Below, piece by piece: positions 10,477-21,881 of a stretch of 64,000 bases of DNA; position 1 is the stretch's first letter; every line of letters begins with the position of its first letter. The stretch covers positions 73,138,708 to 73,202,707 of the forward strand of contig NC_091120.1 of assembly GCF_040183065.1 (NCBI RefSeq), read 5' to 3'. The position numbers and the translations under genes were made by a program. This stretch comes from Periplaneta americana. Lineage: Eukaryota > Arthropoda > Insecta > Blattodea > Blattidae. Below the pieces are notes generated by a model. It ran no database searches. It was not told where the DNA came from and saw only the letters and a list, made by a program, of their open reading frames with translations.

Positions 10477-13226
10477 CAGACATCGGATTCTAGGGCAAAT
10501 GCCTATTTTGTTTCTTTAGGAGAAAAGTAAAAATAATGGACATTGAAAGGTATTCAAAGAGTTTTATAGTGCCCTAAAACGGTTATTAGAGCCTAATTTG
10601 TTAATATTCGCCTAAAAATGCCTAACTCACTGTAAAGTTTCGCATTTTACTCTTACTTTTTATAATTTATACATGCATTCACTGCGAAATTTAAGGCATT
10701 TAAAAAGTGAAAAGTTTGCTTCACACCGGCCATGAAACCATTGATAAAGGAAACAAAATGTTTTGAATCTCACGACACTCGCAATAGATTTCACCGAATT
10801 TAACATGCCGACAAAGAAGCAACCTTAGTTTTGAAGCAGGCAACAATCACAACATGTGCTGCTACCGATTCAGAGATATACTACACTATAAAAATGACTG
10901 TTTTCGGTCTGAAACCGATTAGCTGTACTGCCCCTCAGAGTGTCATAAAATCACAATTTTTGGAGAAAGAGTGTTTTTGAAATATTTATGAAAAGTCGTA
11001 AAACTGCGAATTAGTAGGGTAAACCGTTACAAAATATTTAAAAGACTGGCCCTCCTAGTGTTAACACTACCAGGAAATGCAACAATAAGTGGAACTTTGT
11101 ATTTTTGTCCAATTGAATCTCAATAACAACGGTTCATTTGAATGCTGGTAAACAGTTGCTCTTTCCCTCACCTTATTTGTGTTGAGAAGTTTTGAGCGGT
11201 AGACGTTTTCCTGTGAACTTTAACGCGATAATGCCGAAAAATATAAGTGCAAAATCTACATTGATCCGGCAATGGCTAACAGAATATTCAGAATTCACTT
11301 ATGATGGAAAAATAATATTCTGCAAGATTTGTAGCAAACAGGTATGTAATAATAGTTGAAATATATAAATTCTATTAATTTTAATGAGTAGGCCTATAAT
11401 ATTTATACATTGACTGAGCTATCCTGAGGTATAATTCTTTTTAAGACCACTACACTTTAACCTTTTAAATTCCGATAGTTAAAGTATTTGCAGGTCATTA
11501 AAATTTTGATTGTTCGAACCCACTAACTTTGTGATAGAAATACGGCAATACAACAATTAGGATTTTATTTTAATTCAGTTTACTTTACATTTTTAGATTT
11601 CGCAAGAAAAGAAGTGCCACCTAAAGCAGCATGTGCAAGGAGCGGCTCATAAGGCTAAAGCTCAGCAGAAAAATCAACTGCAACAAACTTTACTAACACA
11701 GCCTACTTCATCCAATCTCAGCAGCAATTTCTATGCTGATTTAACCAGAGCGTTTGTTGCTGCTAACATTCCCTGGAATGCAATTGAAAATCCGGTTTTA
11801 AGACAGTTTTTACAAAAATACTGCAAACAAAATATCCCATCTGAGTCGACCCTAAGAAAAAATTACTTAGACAGAATATACAATGAAACTTTAGCTTCCA
11901 TTCGGGAGGATATAGGTGATTCTTACATATGGGTCTCTGTGGATGAAACCTCAGATCCTATGAATAGGTATATAGCAAATATGGTAGTAGGAAAACTTAG
12001 TCCTCATGGACCTTCGATTCCACACCTCGTATGTGTTAAGGAACTTTCGAAAGTGAATAGCCAAGTCATTGCTTATTTTGTAAATAAAGGCCTACAGTCT
12101 TTATACTCAGGTAATATAGACGATTCTAAAGTTCTGTTGTTTTGTACTGATGCTGCCTCATACATGGTTGCTGCAGCTCCACTTCTTAAAACATTTTATC
12201 CTAACCTCACGCATGTAACCTGTCTAGCACATGGCCTTCACAGGGTTTCTGAAACAATCCGGAATGAATTTCCTCTTGTCAATTCGTTTATTTCTAACAC
12301 AAAAAAATGTTTTTGTAAAGCCCCATCCAGGATTTCAATATTCAGAGAGAACTTTCCAGATATCCCACTCCCACCTCAGCCGGTTGTTACACGATGGGGA
12401 ACCTGGATTCAGTCAGTATTATTCTAAGTATTTTAAAGAAGTGGTCACAGTTATTGATAAATTACCTGAAACTGATAGTGCAGCGTGTGTGAAAGCAGTG
12501 AAAGATTGTCTGAATGACTCACGAGTGAAAAAAGATATTGCCTACATAACATCAAACTTTTCTTTCATACCTGCAAGCATTGAACAATTAGAACGTGAAA
12601 AACAATCTCTTTGTAGCCAAATAGCAATAGTAAAGGAAGCTCAAGTGAACATACATTCTGCTTTGGGCGAAACTGGGAAAAAAGTTAAAAATAAGTGGGA
12701 CAACGTATTAAATAAGAATGTAGGATTTTCATTGTTGGAAAAAGTATCAAGAGTGATATCGGGGGAAAGTGTAAATTTTCCAGTAAGTATTGATGTTTCT
12801 ATTGTACCTAATTTAAAATTTGCGCCTCTCACATCAGTTTCGGTTGAAAGAAGTTTTTCTGCTTTCAAAATGATTCTGGTGGTGTACTGTGCAGATAATT
12901 ATAATAAAGTCTGAGCATGGAACTGAATTTCAATAACTTAAAATGAGTAATCTTGATATCAATAATCATTATTTCATTAGTTTCAATATATTAAATTTGT
13001 GCAGCTCTGTTTATAAATATAATATAATATTCTTTTTTAATATTTAAACATACTTTTTGTGCGTATTTTAGTGTATAACTAAAAATTTCAGTGAAAGAAA
13101 TAAGTATGATACATTGATGTGCCTAAAATACCTATTTTCATTAAAATAGAGCCTAATTTTACAAATTTTGAGCTTATTTTAGGCGCCTAAAACTGCAATT
13201 TTTAGTGCCTAAAAATCCGATGTCTA
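10477..13226 (+). mobile_element. hAT DNA transposon, structurally complete (2750 bp)
   Basis: The element is flanked by a perfect 8-bp target duplication GTAATAAG (10469-10476 and 13227-13234), the hAT hallmark. TIRs start CAGACATCGGATT on the left and TAGACATCGGATT on the right end read inward. GCCTAA words recur near both ends (about 10575-10630 and 13120-13210) as subterminal repeats, typical transposase-binding arrays. It encodes a transposase in two exons (separate entry). One frameshift is seen, so it is probably not autonomous now, but both ends and the target duplication are intact, pointing to a young insertion. Confidence 0.92.
11231..12914 (+). CDS. hAT transposase, two exons, one frameshift
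   Basis: Exon 1 (11231-11341, 37 codons, MPKNISAKST) ends CKICSKQ at donor GTATGT. The acceptor TTTTTAG precedes 11597, and exon 2 continues in the same phase. Together they make a BED/C2H2-type finger (CKIC ... CHLKQHV ... H), as in CGGBP1-related hAT transposases. Downstream come VSVDETSDP (first catalytic Asp), LFCTDAASYM (second Asp), TCLAHGLHRV (CxxH motif), TRWGTW, and the C-terminal dimerisation motif SVERSFSAFK at about 12844-12872. The frame is broken once near 12414: TRWGTWIQS is followed one frame over by YYSKYFKEV. The last dozen residues after SAFK diverge from the family. AATAAAG near 12904 overlaps the end. Confidence 0.85.
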
Positions 13227-13458
13227 GTAATAAGCAATGTATAAGTTAAATATTAATTATAACCAGAGACTGGAAAAATAACAAATGTCATACTCCAAAC
13301 GATGTTTTCACGATGTTCAGAATGCAATTAATGTCAAAATACTTTTCATATTTCACAGTATTGTGGTATAATTTTTCTTATCTCATAATATACTTAATAT
13401 TTATCCACATTTTCCACGATTTTTCTCTTTTCCCTTAATATTTCTATAACTACCATTG

Positions 13459-13710
13459 GTCCACACCTGTAGAGTAACGGTCAGCGCGTCTGGCCGCGAA
13501 ACCAGGTGGCCCGGGTTCGATTCCCGGTCGGGGCAAGTTACCTAGTTGAGGTTTCCGGGGTTTCCCCTCAACCCAATATGAGCAAATGCTGGGTAACTAT
13601 CGGAGTTGGACCCCGGACTCATTTCACCGGCATTATCATCTTCATCTCATTCAGACGCTAATTAACCTAAGATGTTGATAAGGCGTCGTAAAATAACCTA
13701 CTAAAGAAAA
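13459..13710 (+). mobile_element. tRNA-derived SINE, AGTAACGGTCAGCGCGTCTG family
   Basis: Target duplication AACTACCATTG / AACTACCACTG (13448-13458, 13711-13721). Head GTAGAGTAACGGTCAGCGCG, B box GGTTCGATTCC, body GAGGTTTCCGGGGTTTCCCC, tail ends AAAGAAAA. It has relatives at 13896, 37381, 48037 and 49981. Confidence 0.88.
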
Positions 13711-13895
13711 AACTACCACTGAACAGCACTTTCCAGATATTACATGGAGACAAGAGAGATGTTTTTCAGGAAAGATCTGAAAACCCAAGCCACCCATTCC
13801 ACCAACATTCCGGAATTCCAAAGAGCAAGTGAAATCTCAAAATTCCTCTACAGTCATTGAACTCTAATGAATTTGAGAAGTCGAAACAAAATAAG

Positions 13896-14146
13896 GTTCA
13901 CATCTGTGGAGTAACGGTCAGCGCGTCTGGCCGCGAAATCAGGTGCCCCGGGTTCGAAGCTCGGTCGGGGCAAGTTACCTGGTTGAGGTTTTTCCGGGGT
14001 TTTCCCTCAACCCAGTACGAGCAAATGCTGGGCAACTTTCGGTGCTGGATCCTGGACTCATTTCACCGGCATTATCACCTTCATTTCATTCAGACGCTAA
14101 ATAACCTCAGATGTTGATACAGCGTCGTAAAATAACCCAATAAAAA
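13896..14146 (+). mobile_element. tRNA-derived SINE, same family, second copy
   Basis: Target duplication AAACAAAATAAG exactly at 13884-13895 and 14147-14158. The B box is changed (GGTTCGAAGCT). It lies in the same orientation 186 bp after the first copy, each with its own target duplication, so these are independent insertions. Confidence 0.88.
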
Positions 14147-14208
14147 AAACAAAATAAGTCGTTCCTGTTCCACTTATGCTCATTTTTAGGATAAATAAAA
14201 AATGTCAA

Positions 14209-14210
<2 letters not shown>

Positions 14211-14285
<75 letters not shown>
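14211..14285. repeat. (AAT)n microsatellite
   Basis: About 25 uninterrupted AAT units between a SINE and the DUF4817-type element. They create spurious poly-Asn and poly-Ile frames. Confidence 0.95.
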
Positions 14286-14290
<5 letters not shown>

Positions 14291-14666
14291 ATAATAAACA
14301 AAATCAGCAAATCGTAACGCAAATAACATTCAGTCTATTTCATTGCAATATACAGAGCAAGTAACGAGTCTATCGAAAAATTAACTATGTTGGATAATTT
14401 TTTTGAAATGATGTTCATCCTCACGAGAAAGAACCCTTCCCGGTGTCGTACAGTCGATTTGGAAACAAACGCTTCCTCCCTCCGCCGCCAGAGGAAGCTA
14501 CTTATCCATGTGTAATGTGCATTTGGTGCCAATTTAAAATGACCTGGAGCATGGCCTTCTATACGCCAAGGAATTAAAATGACCTGGAGCGTGGCCTTCT
14601 ATACGTCAAGGATAATGGCCATGCCTATACACATTGTTGTGATAGACTGGAATGATACGAGTAAAA

Positions 14667-14990
14667 TGCCACGCAGCCGCTTAACGTTATTGCAAAAGAG
14701 AAAAATTGCTGCTTGGTTTGAACTTAGTAACAGTGTCGCTCAAATTAAGCGTTTATTCCGTAGACGAAGTGTTTCCAGGCAGGTGGATCGGCCGCACAGG
14801 CTCAATCCGTTGGCCTCCGCTATCACCTCATTTGACTCCCCTGGACTTCTTTTTCTGGAGATTCATCAAGGATCGTGTCTATGCGACTAAGCCACGCACC
14901 ATTTCCTGAATTAGTGAAACGAAATGAATACACGATACAAATGGTTACGCCTGATATGCTCACCAGAGTCCATGAATAGTTGATACGTCG
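14667..14990 (+). pseudogene. Deleted DUF4817-type transposase
   Basis: The frame starting MPRSRLTLLQKRK carries the DUF4817 helix-turn-helix; after about 33 residues the sequence passes, with a frame change, to the C-terminal catalytic part WPPLSPHLTPLDFFFW. Downstream broken codons give VTPDMLTRVHE and LHLCIQQNGRHFE. The first two catalytic Asp regions are absent. It cannot code for an active transposase; its ends could still be mobilised in trans. Confidence 0.75.
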
Positions 14991-15204
14991 CTTACATTTG
15001 TGCATTCAGCAGAACGGAAGACATTTTGAAAATTCTACACCATAATTTGTCAACAATTGCAACAGTTTTTACATTTATGTGTTTTAATAAAGGTTTAAAA
15101 CACTGGCCATTCTTTCGTTTTTTTTATTTAGACCGGCCAGAGGCCGTTTACCAAAGTTATCTATTTTGTTTTCTGTTTTCGTTTACATTTGTTTCCTTTG
15201 TTTT

Positions 15205-15330
15205 ACTTACACTAATACAAACACAACACCCATACCCGAGAAGGGACTCGAACCCACAACCCTTTGGACCAAGTGATAGGGACATACCGTGCCCCTACCG
15301 CTTGAGCCATCCGGGCCGGCCCGTTTAACA
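15205..15330 (-). mobile_element. Short tRNA-like SINE inside the DUF4817-type element
   Basis: On the minus strand GCCCGGATGGCTCAAGCGGT (A box region) is followed by GGGTTCGAGTCC (B box). The tRNA-like part spans about 85 bp with no full cloverleaf. It is nested in the 14353-15475 element. Confidence 0.65.
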
Positions 15331-15553
15331 GCTCTGGCGGGGAGGGGAGAGGGTTTGTTTCCAAATTAACTGTACGGCACCGGGAAGGGTTCTTTCTCGT
15401 GAGGATGAACATCACTTTAAAAATTATCCAAAATAGTTAATTTTTCGATAGATTCGTTACTTATGAAAGACCCTGTACATAGTAAGAAGTAGGCCTACAG
15501 TATAAGAAATAAGACTGATGAACTCCTTGCATTCTTAGATTCCAAACACTTAA

Positions 15554-16210
15554 GGGGTTAGGTACAGCTTACACAGTAAAATTTTGGAAATATCCAACAT
15601 TTTTTTCCTCCATTACTGTATCTTGTACAATAATGAAAATTAGTATGTGTAAAACACTGTCCTTCTGCTATATGAAAAAAATATTTTTACGATTTTAAAA
15701 AATTATTTACATTTTCTTTTTCAAAATTCAGTTCGCTGTGCAGTCATGAAGCATTTATCACATAACTAAAAAACTATCCAACATTCTGTGATGAAATGTT
15801 TTGTGTGTATTTGTGCATGTCATATCTACACTATGATGCAAGATCACTTCTCTACCATTGATAGATTATCTGATAAAAAATAAATTCATTTTAAACAGTG
15901 GTCAAATATCAGTATTTTCTTCTAACAAAAAATAAAAATATATTATTTATTAAGGAATGTAGTTGTAAGAGCATGATATATTAAATATGCATTTCAGCAA
16001 TAAAATAAAAGAGAGAGAATATGAAAAAGTTAACAAGTTTTTTAGTTATGAGGGAAACTCATCATATATATATATATATTTTAAATCGTAAAAATATTTT
16101 TTTCATATAACAGAAGGACAGTGTTTTATACATACCAATTTTCATTATTGTACAAGAAAAAATATTGAACGTTTCCAAAAATTTGACCGCTCTAAGCTGT
16201 ATCTAACTTC
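15554..16210. mobile_element. TTAA-flanked foldback element with about 150-bp arms
   Basis: TTAA (15550-15553 and 16211-16214) flanks TIRs GGGGTTAGGTACAGCTTA and, inward from the right, GAAGTTAGATACAGCTTA. The arms continue for roughly 150 bp (e.g. AAAACACTGTCCTTCTG in both). No coding. TTAA targets fit Kolobok or piggyBac; the GGG start favours Kolobok, tentatively. Confidence 0.75.
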
Positions 16211-17222
16211 TTAAATTCGAATGTGCTATATATTACCGAACACCATATGAAACAACAGGAAATATTGTCTCTCCCACTGGAAGAATATAAATTAGGTGCT
16301 AGTTACTCCAGACAAACTCTTGAGGACGGAGGCGTGACAGCGTCAACTTATATGGGCCCGAGCCCATCCATTAATTTGTGAGATTATTATTATCATTATT
16401 ATTTATGAGATTTATTTATTTTAATAATACCTGAAGTGTTTGATCCCACCCAATGTTTTACAGAAGTCATTGTATATTGTAACTCCTCAGAATTATGCCT
16501 TCTTCATACCTAATGCTTGAGAGAGATAGTTCCCAGTATCTCCGCCTATGGTTCAAAGACACAAAACACTTATGTTAACGTAAGTAACCTTCCCATCTGC
16601 TTAAAATTGCCATGCCTTCCTTTCTTTTTACGAAGTTGTTATTATCTTTTTCATAACTTCTTTTAGAAGTGAGAAGAAAAATTATTTATGTCCAAACAAG
16701 TAGTAGGCCTAATAGAAAGGATAAAGATAAGCGAACTTACTTTGATTCTTTAACGAACAATTTCGGAAAATAGGTTCCTCAACATCTCTTCAATGCTTTC
16801 CAATTGCAAATAGCCCTGATTACGAGTCGGAATATTATATTTTTAACAGCATTATTTTAATCAGTAGTTAACATAAGAGACGTTATTTTTGTCATGAACG
16901 TTGCTCTTCAAATATGAATTATTACTTGTAAACAAGCCCCTTCATAACGTGCCGACTTTCACATCTTCCTTCTAATACGATTGGTAAGAGAGATTGGTAG
17001 TGGGTGTGTGGATATTTGTGTAACTTATATCGCATTCCTAAGTTGTAATAAACATGTAAAGTGTTAGATACAGATTATAAATGCTATTCCAGCAAGGATA
17101 TTCGTCGGAAAGAAACACAGTAGCAGGAATTTTATGTATTTCATCACAATCTAGGCCCAGAAAAACACTTTCCGTGATAAAGTGACTTGGTATAGACTGC
17201 GAGGGACATGACCCCGGAATGC

Positions 17223-17316
17223 TGACGTCAGTCTCATGGGGATTTATAAGCCGAAGTCACTCCTCCGAGGCAGTGTCAGAATCTCAACCTCACAGACGTC
17301 TTCAGCAGCCAACGGT
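17223..17316 (+). promoter_or_regulatory. Candidate promoter and 5' exon (CRE, TATA, initiator, donor)
   Basis: A perfect cAMP-response element TGACGTCA (17223-17230) is followed by TTTATAAG (17243-17250). About 29 bases after the TATA start lies GGCAGTG (A at 17272), a plausible initiator. A strong donor GTACGT begins at 17315, so the predicted first exon is about 17272-17314. The next plus-strand acceptor attached to an evident gene is at 23831. The motifs and spacing are seen directly; joining this exon to the four-TM gene across a 6.5-kb intron is inference. It could serve another transcript. Confidence 0.45.
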
Positions 17317-17820
17317 ACGTATACGTTTGTGTGTGAACGACGGACTTCTCAGAATAATTTGCATGCGAAAGTGTAAACTAGTTCAAGAAAGACGCAGTGA
17401 TGCGCAATTGTTAATACTCAGGTTTGAGACGTGAGCAAAGTGTGAACTAACAAGATCGACCTGTTTAGGATGTGTTGCGGATTAATGCTAGTAATTAGCC
17501 TTCCAATGTCCATCAGAAGCTGTACTGGGAGTTTCTTCTCAGATGGAAAATCGATCAGAGCGAGGTACTAACCACTCGTTTCTATCGGCAAGGAGCTTTT
17601 TCTTGCTCTCTTCCCAGCTTTTAATTCTGGAATATGCCCACGAAGACTCAAGGGTATCAGATATTTTTAAAAAATCTCTCAAAAAGATAATGAGAACTGG
17701 AAACGCGAAAGTTTAAAGAAGTGTGTATTAGTCCCCTGGAATCTAAAAGCATAACGGCCGTTAGTTTCGTCTGTAAAACACAGAGTGCGCATGCGCGAGC
17801 ATATACTAATAGTACTGCTT

Positions 17821-19942
17821 AGAGTTGAGCTTAAACGATATTTTCAAGTATCTGTGACAACTGTGACTGTGACAATTAAATATCTGTGACTTTTATCTGT
17901 GATTTTGTCACACCGATATTTTATATCGCTAAGTAAGCACAATATGCATGAATTATACCGATATTTTGTCACACCGATAAAAATTAACAGGAAATATTGA
18001 AGAACAGTGCAATGTGAATACGATTTCTCTATACACGCAACACTTCAGTGGTTTATATGGGAAAATCCAACAAATAAATTATGTACATGTACCATTAACA
18101 AATAAATACTAATCTAACTGAACAGTAACATGTAAAAAGTTAACCTTATATACCAAGAGGTTATATCGTAGTTGATTGTAGATATGGAATCAGTTGATAA
18201 TTTTTAATGTAGTTGGGTACGGAGAAATTGAGGTTATGTGATTATCCTAATCGTTTTAAAAATCGATCCTTTTTATTGTATATAATATAATCGATAAATT
18301 ATTTTAAGTCGTGCATTAACATTATAATATCGAGTCAGAATAAAAATTAACGAAACATAGAAAAAACAATAGAAAATAATTACAGAACAAGACAGTTGTT
18401 CAGACAGGATATTACACAAGATAAAGTATTGGTAACCAATGGTATTATTATTATTATTTAAATCGTGTAATCACTATATCATTTATAATAAGATGGTGAA
18501 ACTAGCGCTGAAGTAGTTTCGGCAATTTCGGATGTGAAAATCATTGCATTTATAAGGGATTTTTTGTGGAGAGACAGTTCCTCGGGTTAAACTAGCGCTG
18601 AGGTAGTTTCGGTGATTTCGGAAGTGAAAATCGTTGAATTTGATTGTTTGTGGAGATGCAGTTGATCGTATATCCAAGGCATAACAAAGCCTAAACTAAC
18701 CAAACCTAACCTGTCACAGATTCGTATATGCAAGGTGTATAAGGGGAATACGAAGGAAACTACCTCAAGGTTAGTTTAGCCAAATAAGTTTTATCTCGTT
18801 CGGTTTTAATTCTATAGGTGCTGTTGTCGGCTTGTGAGAAATGCTTCGAAAGTTCGGAAGAGCATAACGTTCAGTGTCACGGAGTGAACTAACATGATTT
18901 ACGTTTGATACCCCTTATTTTCAAATGTAATTAATTATCCCATTTATGTGTAAGTGTAGGTCTATTTTAAAAGTGTGCAAGGGCAATGAGAACGATTTGT
19001 TGGAACAGTGTCTGCTAGATGTCAGATCTTTTTGGAATTTATAAAATTGACAATTTTTGCTAACTACCCCATATTATTATATTTAAAAGTTGAAAATTAC
19101 TTGCAAGTTGATGATTTTAACAATATCTAGATAAATATCACTAAATATCAAGTTTAGAACATTGATTAGGCCTATTTGAGTGAAATAACACCCCACACGA
19201 GTACCAATGTTAGGGAGCACTGTGCGATTTCCTAAGAGTTAATAACCATAAACAACATACCGGTAATGAACTTATTACAAATAATTTTATTTTAAGTTTA
19301 ATTATTTTAATTAATACTACCCTGCACTGTTCGTGTTAGAGCTATACATTAAAACTGGATCATACATAAATGAGAGAAGTACATGTAAAGTTATTAAAAT
19401 AATGTAGGCTCCTGTAACTATTCTGTTTGTAATTAATAGTATAACTAAAAAAAATATTGTTACTGCGTAAAAATTGAGTGGAAAATCTTATACATTAATA
19501 TATATTCACAGTAATATGAAAATGTGAAGCTCTCGGGGGAATATATAAAATATTTATAAAACATATATTCAGACTTAATATGAAAACAAAATGTCAGATT
19601 CATGATTATATTATTATAATGCCGCTAATAACTTTGCAACACATCATCACTTTGAAAAAAATAATATTGCATAAAATATCACGAAAAAATAATCAAATAC
19701 CACCGCCCGATTGCTGTTATTGTCGCCAGATTGCTGTTATTGTATCATGCGCATGCGCAAACCCACGACGTAGAGGAGAAAATATCAGTCGCAGACGTTG
19801 CAACAGTCACAGAGTACTGAATACGGAGCAGATTTCGATAGCGATATTTTGTCACAGATATTTCGCGTCATCAGTCACAGGTTTATCTGTGACAAAAAAA
19901 TACCTGTGACAAAATATCGGTTTGTGAAATATCGGCCATCTC
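17821..19942. mobile_element. 2.1-kb non-autonomous element with 11-bp target duplication
   Basis: TAGTACTGCTT occurs exactly at 17810-17820 and 19943-19953. Inside both ends lie CGATATTTTC-type arms and several copies of ATCTGTGAC / TTTTGTCACACCGATA (17840-17985 and 19840-19930), many inverted to each other. No transposase frame is seen. An 11-bp duplication with multi-copy terminal motifs suggests a Mutator-like (MULE) element; this assignment is tentative. A MITE (18494-18782) is nested inside. Confidence 0.7.
18494..18782. mobile_element. MITE, AAACTAGCGCTGA family, copy 1
   Basis: TIRs TGGTGAAACTAGCGCTGA and, inward from the right, TGGCTAAACTAACCTTGA enclose 289 bp. The left arm region is tandemly duplicated (18494-18590 and 18591-18670). 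It sits inside the 17.8-19.9-kb element. The interior shares CCTAACCTGTCACAGATTCG with the 43.8-kb minisatellite. Confidence 0.7.
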
Positions 19943-20227
19943 TAGTACTGCTTCTACCCACCGCGTGGCATCACTCATGCTTGCAGACCTCAGGTGGGAA
20001 GTGTACCAAATTGCAGGCTTTATGGAATATATTTCAAAACGCCTACGTGCTTGGTAGGTGTAGTGGGACAGGTATTTTTAAAAATTATAAGACAATGAGC
20101 TGTCACCAATAGGTTTCTTGACTATCTATGAATTGCAGCTGAAATCTAGTGAAGGATCACTAATATAATCATCATAAGTAATTAATTATATAAAATAATG
20201 AATGAGCAAAGTAAAATTTAAAAATAC

Positions 20228-20420
20228 CAAGCGAGTTTGGCTCAGACGGTAGCGTTTGGGATTCGCATTCTGGAGGCCGCCCAATCTGACTGGTTTTTTT
20301 TTTTATGGTTTCCGTAAGTCACAAAGGCAAATGCCAGATTGGAAATTTGCAGTCCGTGATTCAGCACCGCTTCAATAGCCAATATCATAAACATTAATCA
20401 AACTCTAAAATCTGTTACAT
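20228..20420 (+). mobile_element. Worn tRNA-derived SINE
   Basis: GAGTTTGGCTCAGACGGTAG resembles an A box; the B box is decayed (CAATCTGACTGG). The following GGCAAATGCCAG recalls the body of the 3.9-kb SINE. Confidence 0.5.
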
Positions 20421-20670
20421 GAACGCAAGCTATCTACTGTACAACACGCAATAGTAACAACGGCCTACTGGCATACCCACAGATCCTAAACACACGATAT
20501 GACCACAGATTTTAAAGTGTATATAAATAAAACTCAAGAAAAATATTAAAAGAAATTGGTAAAATGTAATTCGGTAGATTATAACTTACGACTGTTGACA
20601 TAGGAACTATACCGTAATTGATCTACTGAAAAATTACCTATTATTCCACTTATCTTGAATGAGAAAAGAA

Positions 20671-20671
20671 C

Positions 20672-20722
<51 letters not shown>

Positions 20723-21055
20723 ATTTATTGAGCTTTTTTTTACACAAAATTTAAAATTATATAGGCCCTAATTTATAATTAGCTCACTTCCGAAGAAGCC
20801 AAAGTTTGTGCTCGGAAGTGTTCTTGGAAACGTAAAAGTAAAAATTATACTATACATAAACTAGTAACCATTACAAAATGGAATAAGAGTAATTATAATA
20901 CAAAAATGCAGGAAATATTCTTGTTATTTAGTCAACTGTCCGAAAACAAGTCTGAACCTCACAAGTGATACCAACAAGGCACCACTTATGAGGCAACTAG
21001 GCCAGGAGATAATGGGGTAGGGTGGCTAGTTCCAAGAGACCATTTTTCTGTTACA
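20671..21055 (-). repeat. Probable LINE 3' tail with (AAT)n
   Basis: An (AAT)n run at 20671-20719 borders a block (to about 21055) whose minus strand contains CATTATCTCCTGGCCTAGTT and TGAGGTTCAGACTTGTT, which I recall as part of a dispersed cockroach LINE 3' region. No coding signature is present, so this rests on recollection and the tail. Confidence 0.35.
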
Positions 21056-21881
21056 TAAAAGTTTGCAAAAATAATTTGAATACTTTCTATTTAAACTCAA
21101 AATCATTCATTAATGTTAGGTTAGGATGATAAATAATTATTAATAGACAGTCTTGGGCCGAAATTAGAGCTATGCCTCAGATTCAATTAGCTGAAGATAA
21201 AAATAATATATCTTCTTGTAGAATAAGTATAATAATTTGACGATAGTTAGTTTTAGTTTTGAGGTAATATGATAAGTTATTACTGTAATTACATACCCGT
21301 AATTATTTTTTATACCTAAAACTTTGAAGTCTTTGAGATTTGTTGGATAATCTAAATGCTTATTTAAACAAATTTTAATTATTCTCTTTTTAAGTTGATT
21401 CAGGGGGAACAGAACAGATTCTGTTATACTCGTATCTCTCCAACCAATCAGTTTGGTTAAAGCTGTTAAATTTATTTTATTTTACGAATTTGTTTTATTT
21501 AAGCCCTACAAGTTGAAACAGGTTTCACTGAAATACCGTATTTTCATTTCGCATAATCTCCATATCATTCTCCGGAAATAAACGGATGTTGCTTATCGTG
21601 GCAGAACCCTTGGTGACAATGTTTGGAGAAGGTTTTCATATTTGCTTCATAACAACGTAAATTAATGAAAGCAAATTAATATAAGAAACATGTAAAACTA
21701 TGGCTGACGTTTAAAAAGAAGCATACACTAAGTTTGCGAGCACTGATTAAACTCAAGATGACAGCAATGGCAATGTTCTAGCGTGTGGGCACTCATTAAC
21801 TTTGAATTACTGAAAATATAAGGGTATAGTAGTGTGCGAAACAGTATGAACAAAGTGAATATCAATGCTCCAGTGCTAGTA

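Larger units (their letters stand above)
14353..15475 (+). mobile_element. Internally deleted DUF4817/IS630-Tc1-type element, TA-flanked
   Basis: Long TIRs of roughly 130 bp (from CAGAGCAAGTAACG at 14353 and, inward from 15475, CAGGGTCTTTCATAAGTAAC) are flanked by TA on both sides. Shared arm sequence includes TATCGAAAAATTAACTAT and ATGTTCATCCTCACGAGAAA. Between them a residual coding region joins an N-terminal helix-turn-helix start (MPRSRLTLLQKRKIAAWFEL, 14667 on) directly to the C-terminal DDE region (FPGRWIGRTGSIRWPP, LTPLDFFFWRFIKDRVYATK, 14775-14895), so the centre has been lost. A 35-bp stretch is duplicated at 14537-14571 and 14577-14611. A short tRNA-like SINE sits inside at 15205-15330. 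Confidence 0.85.
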
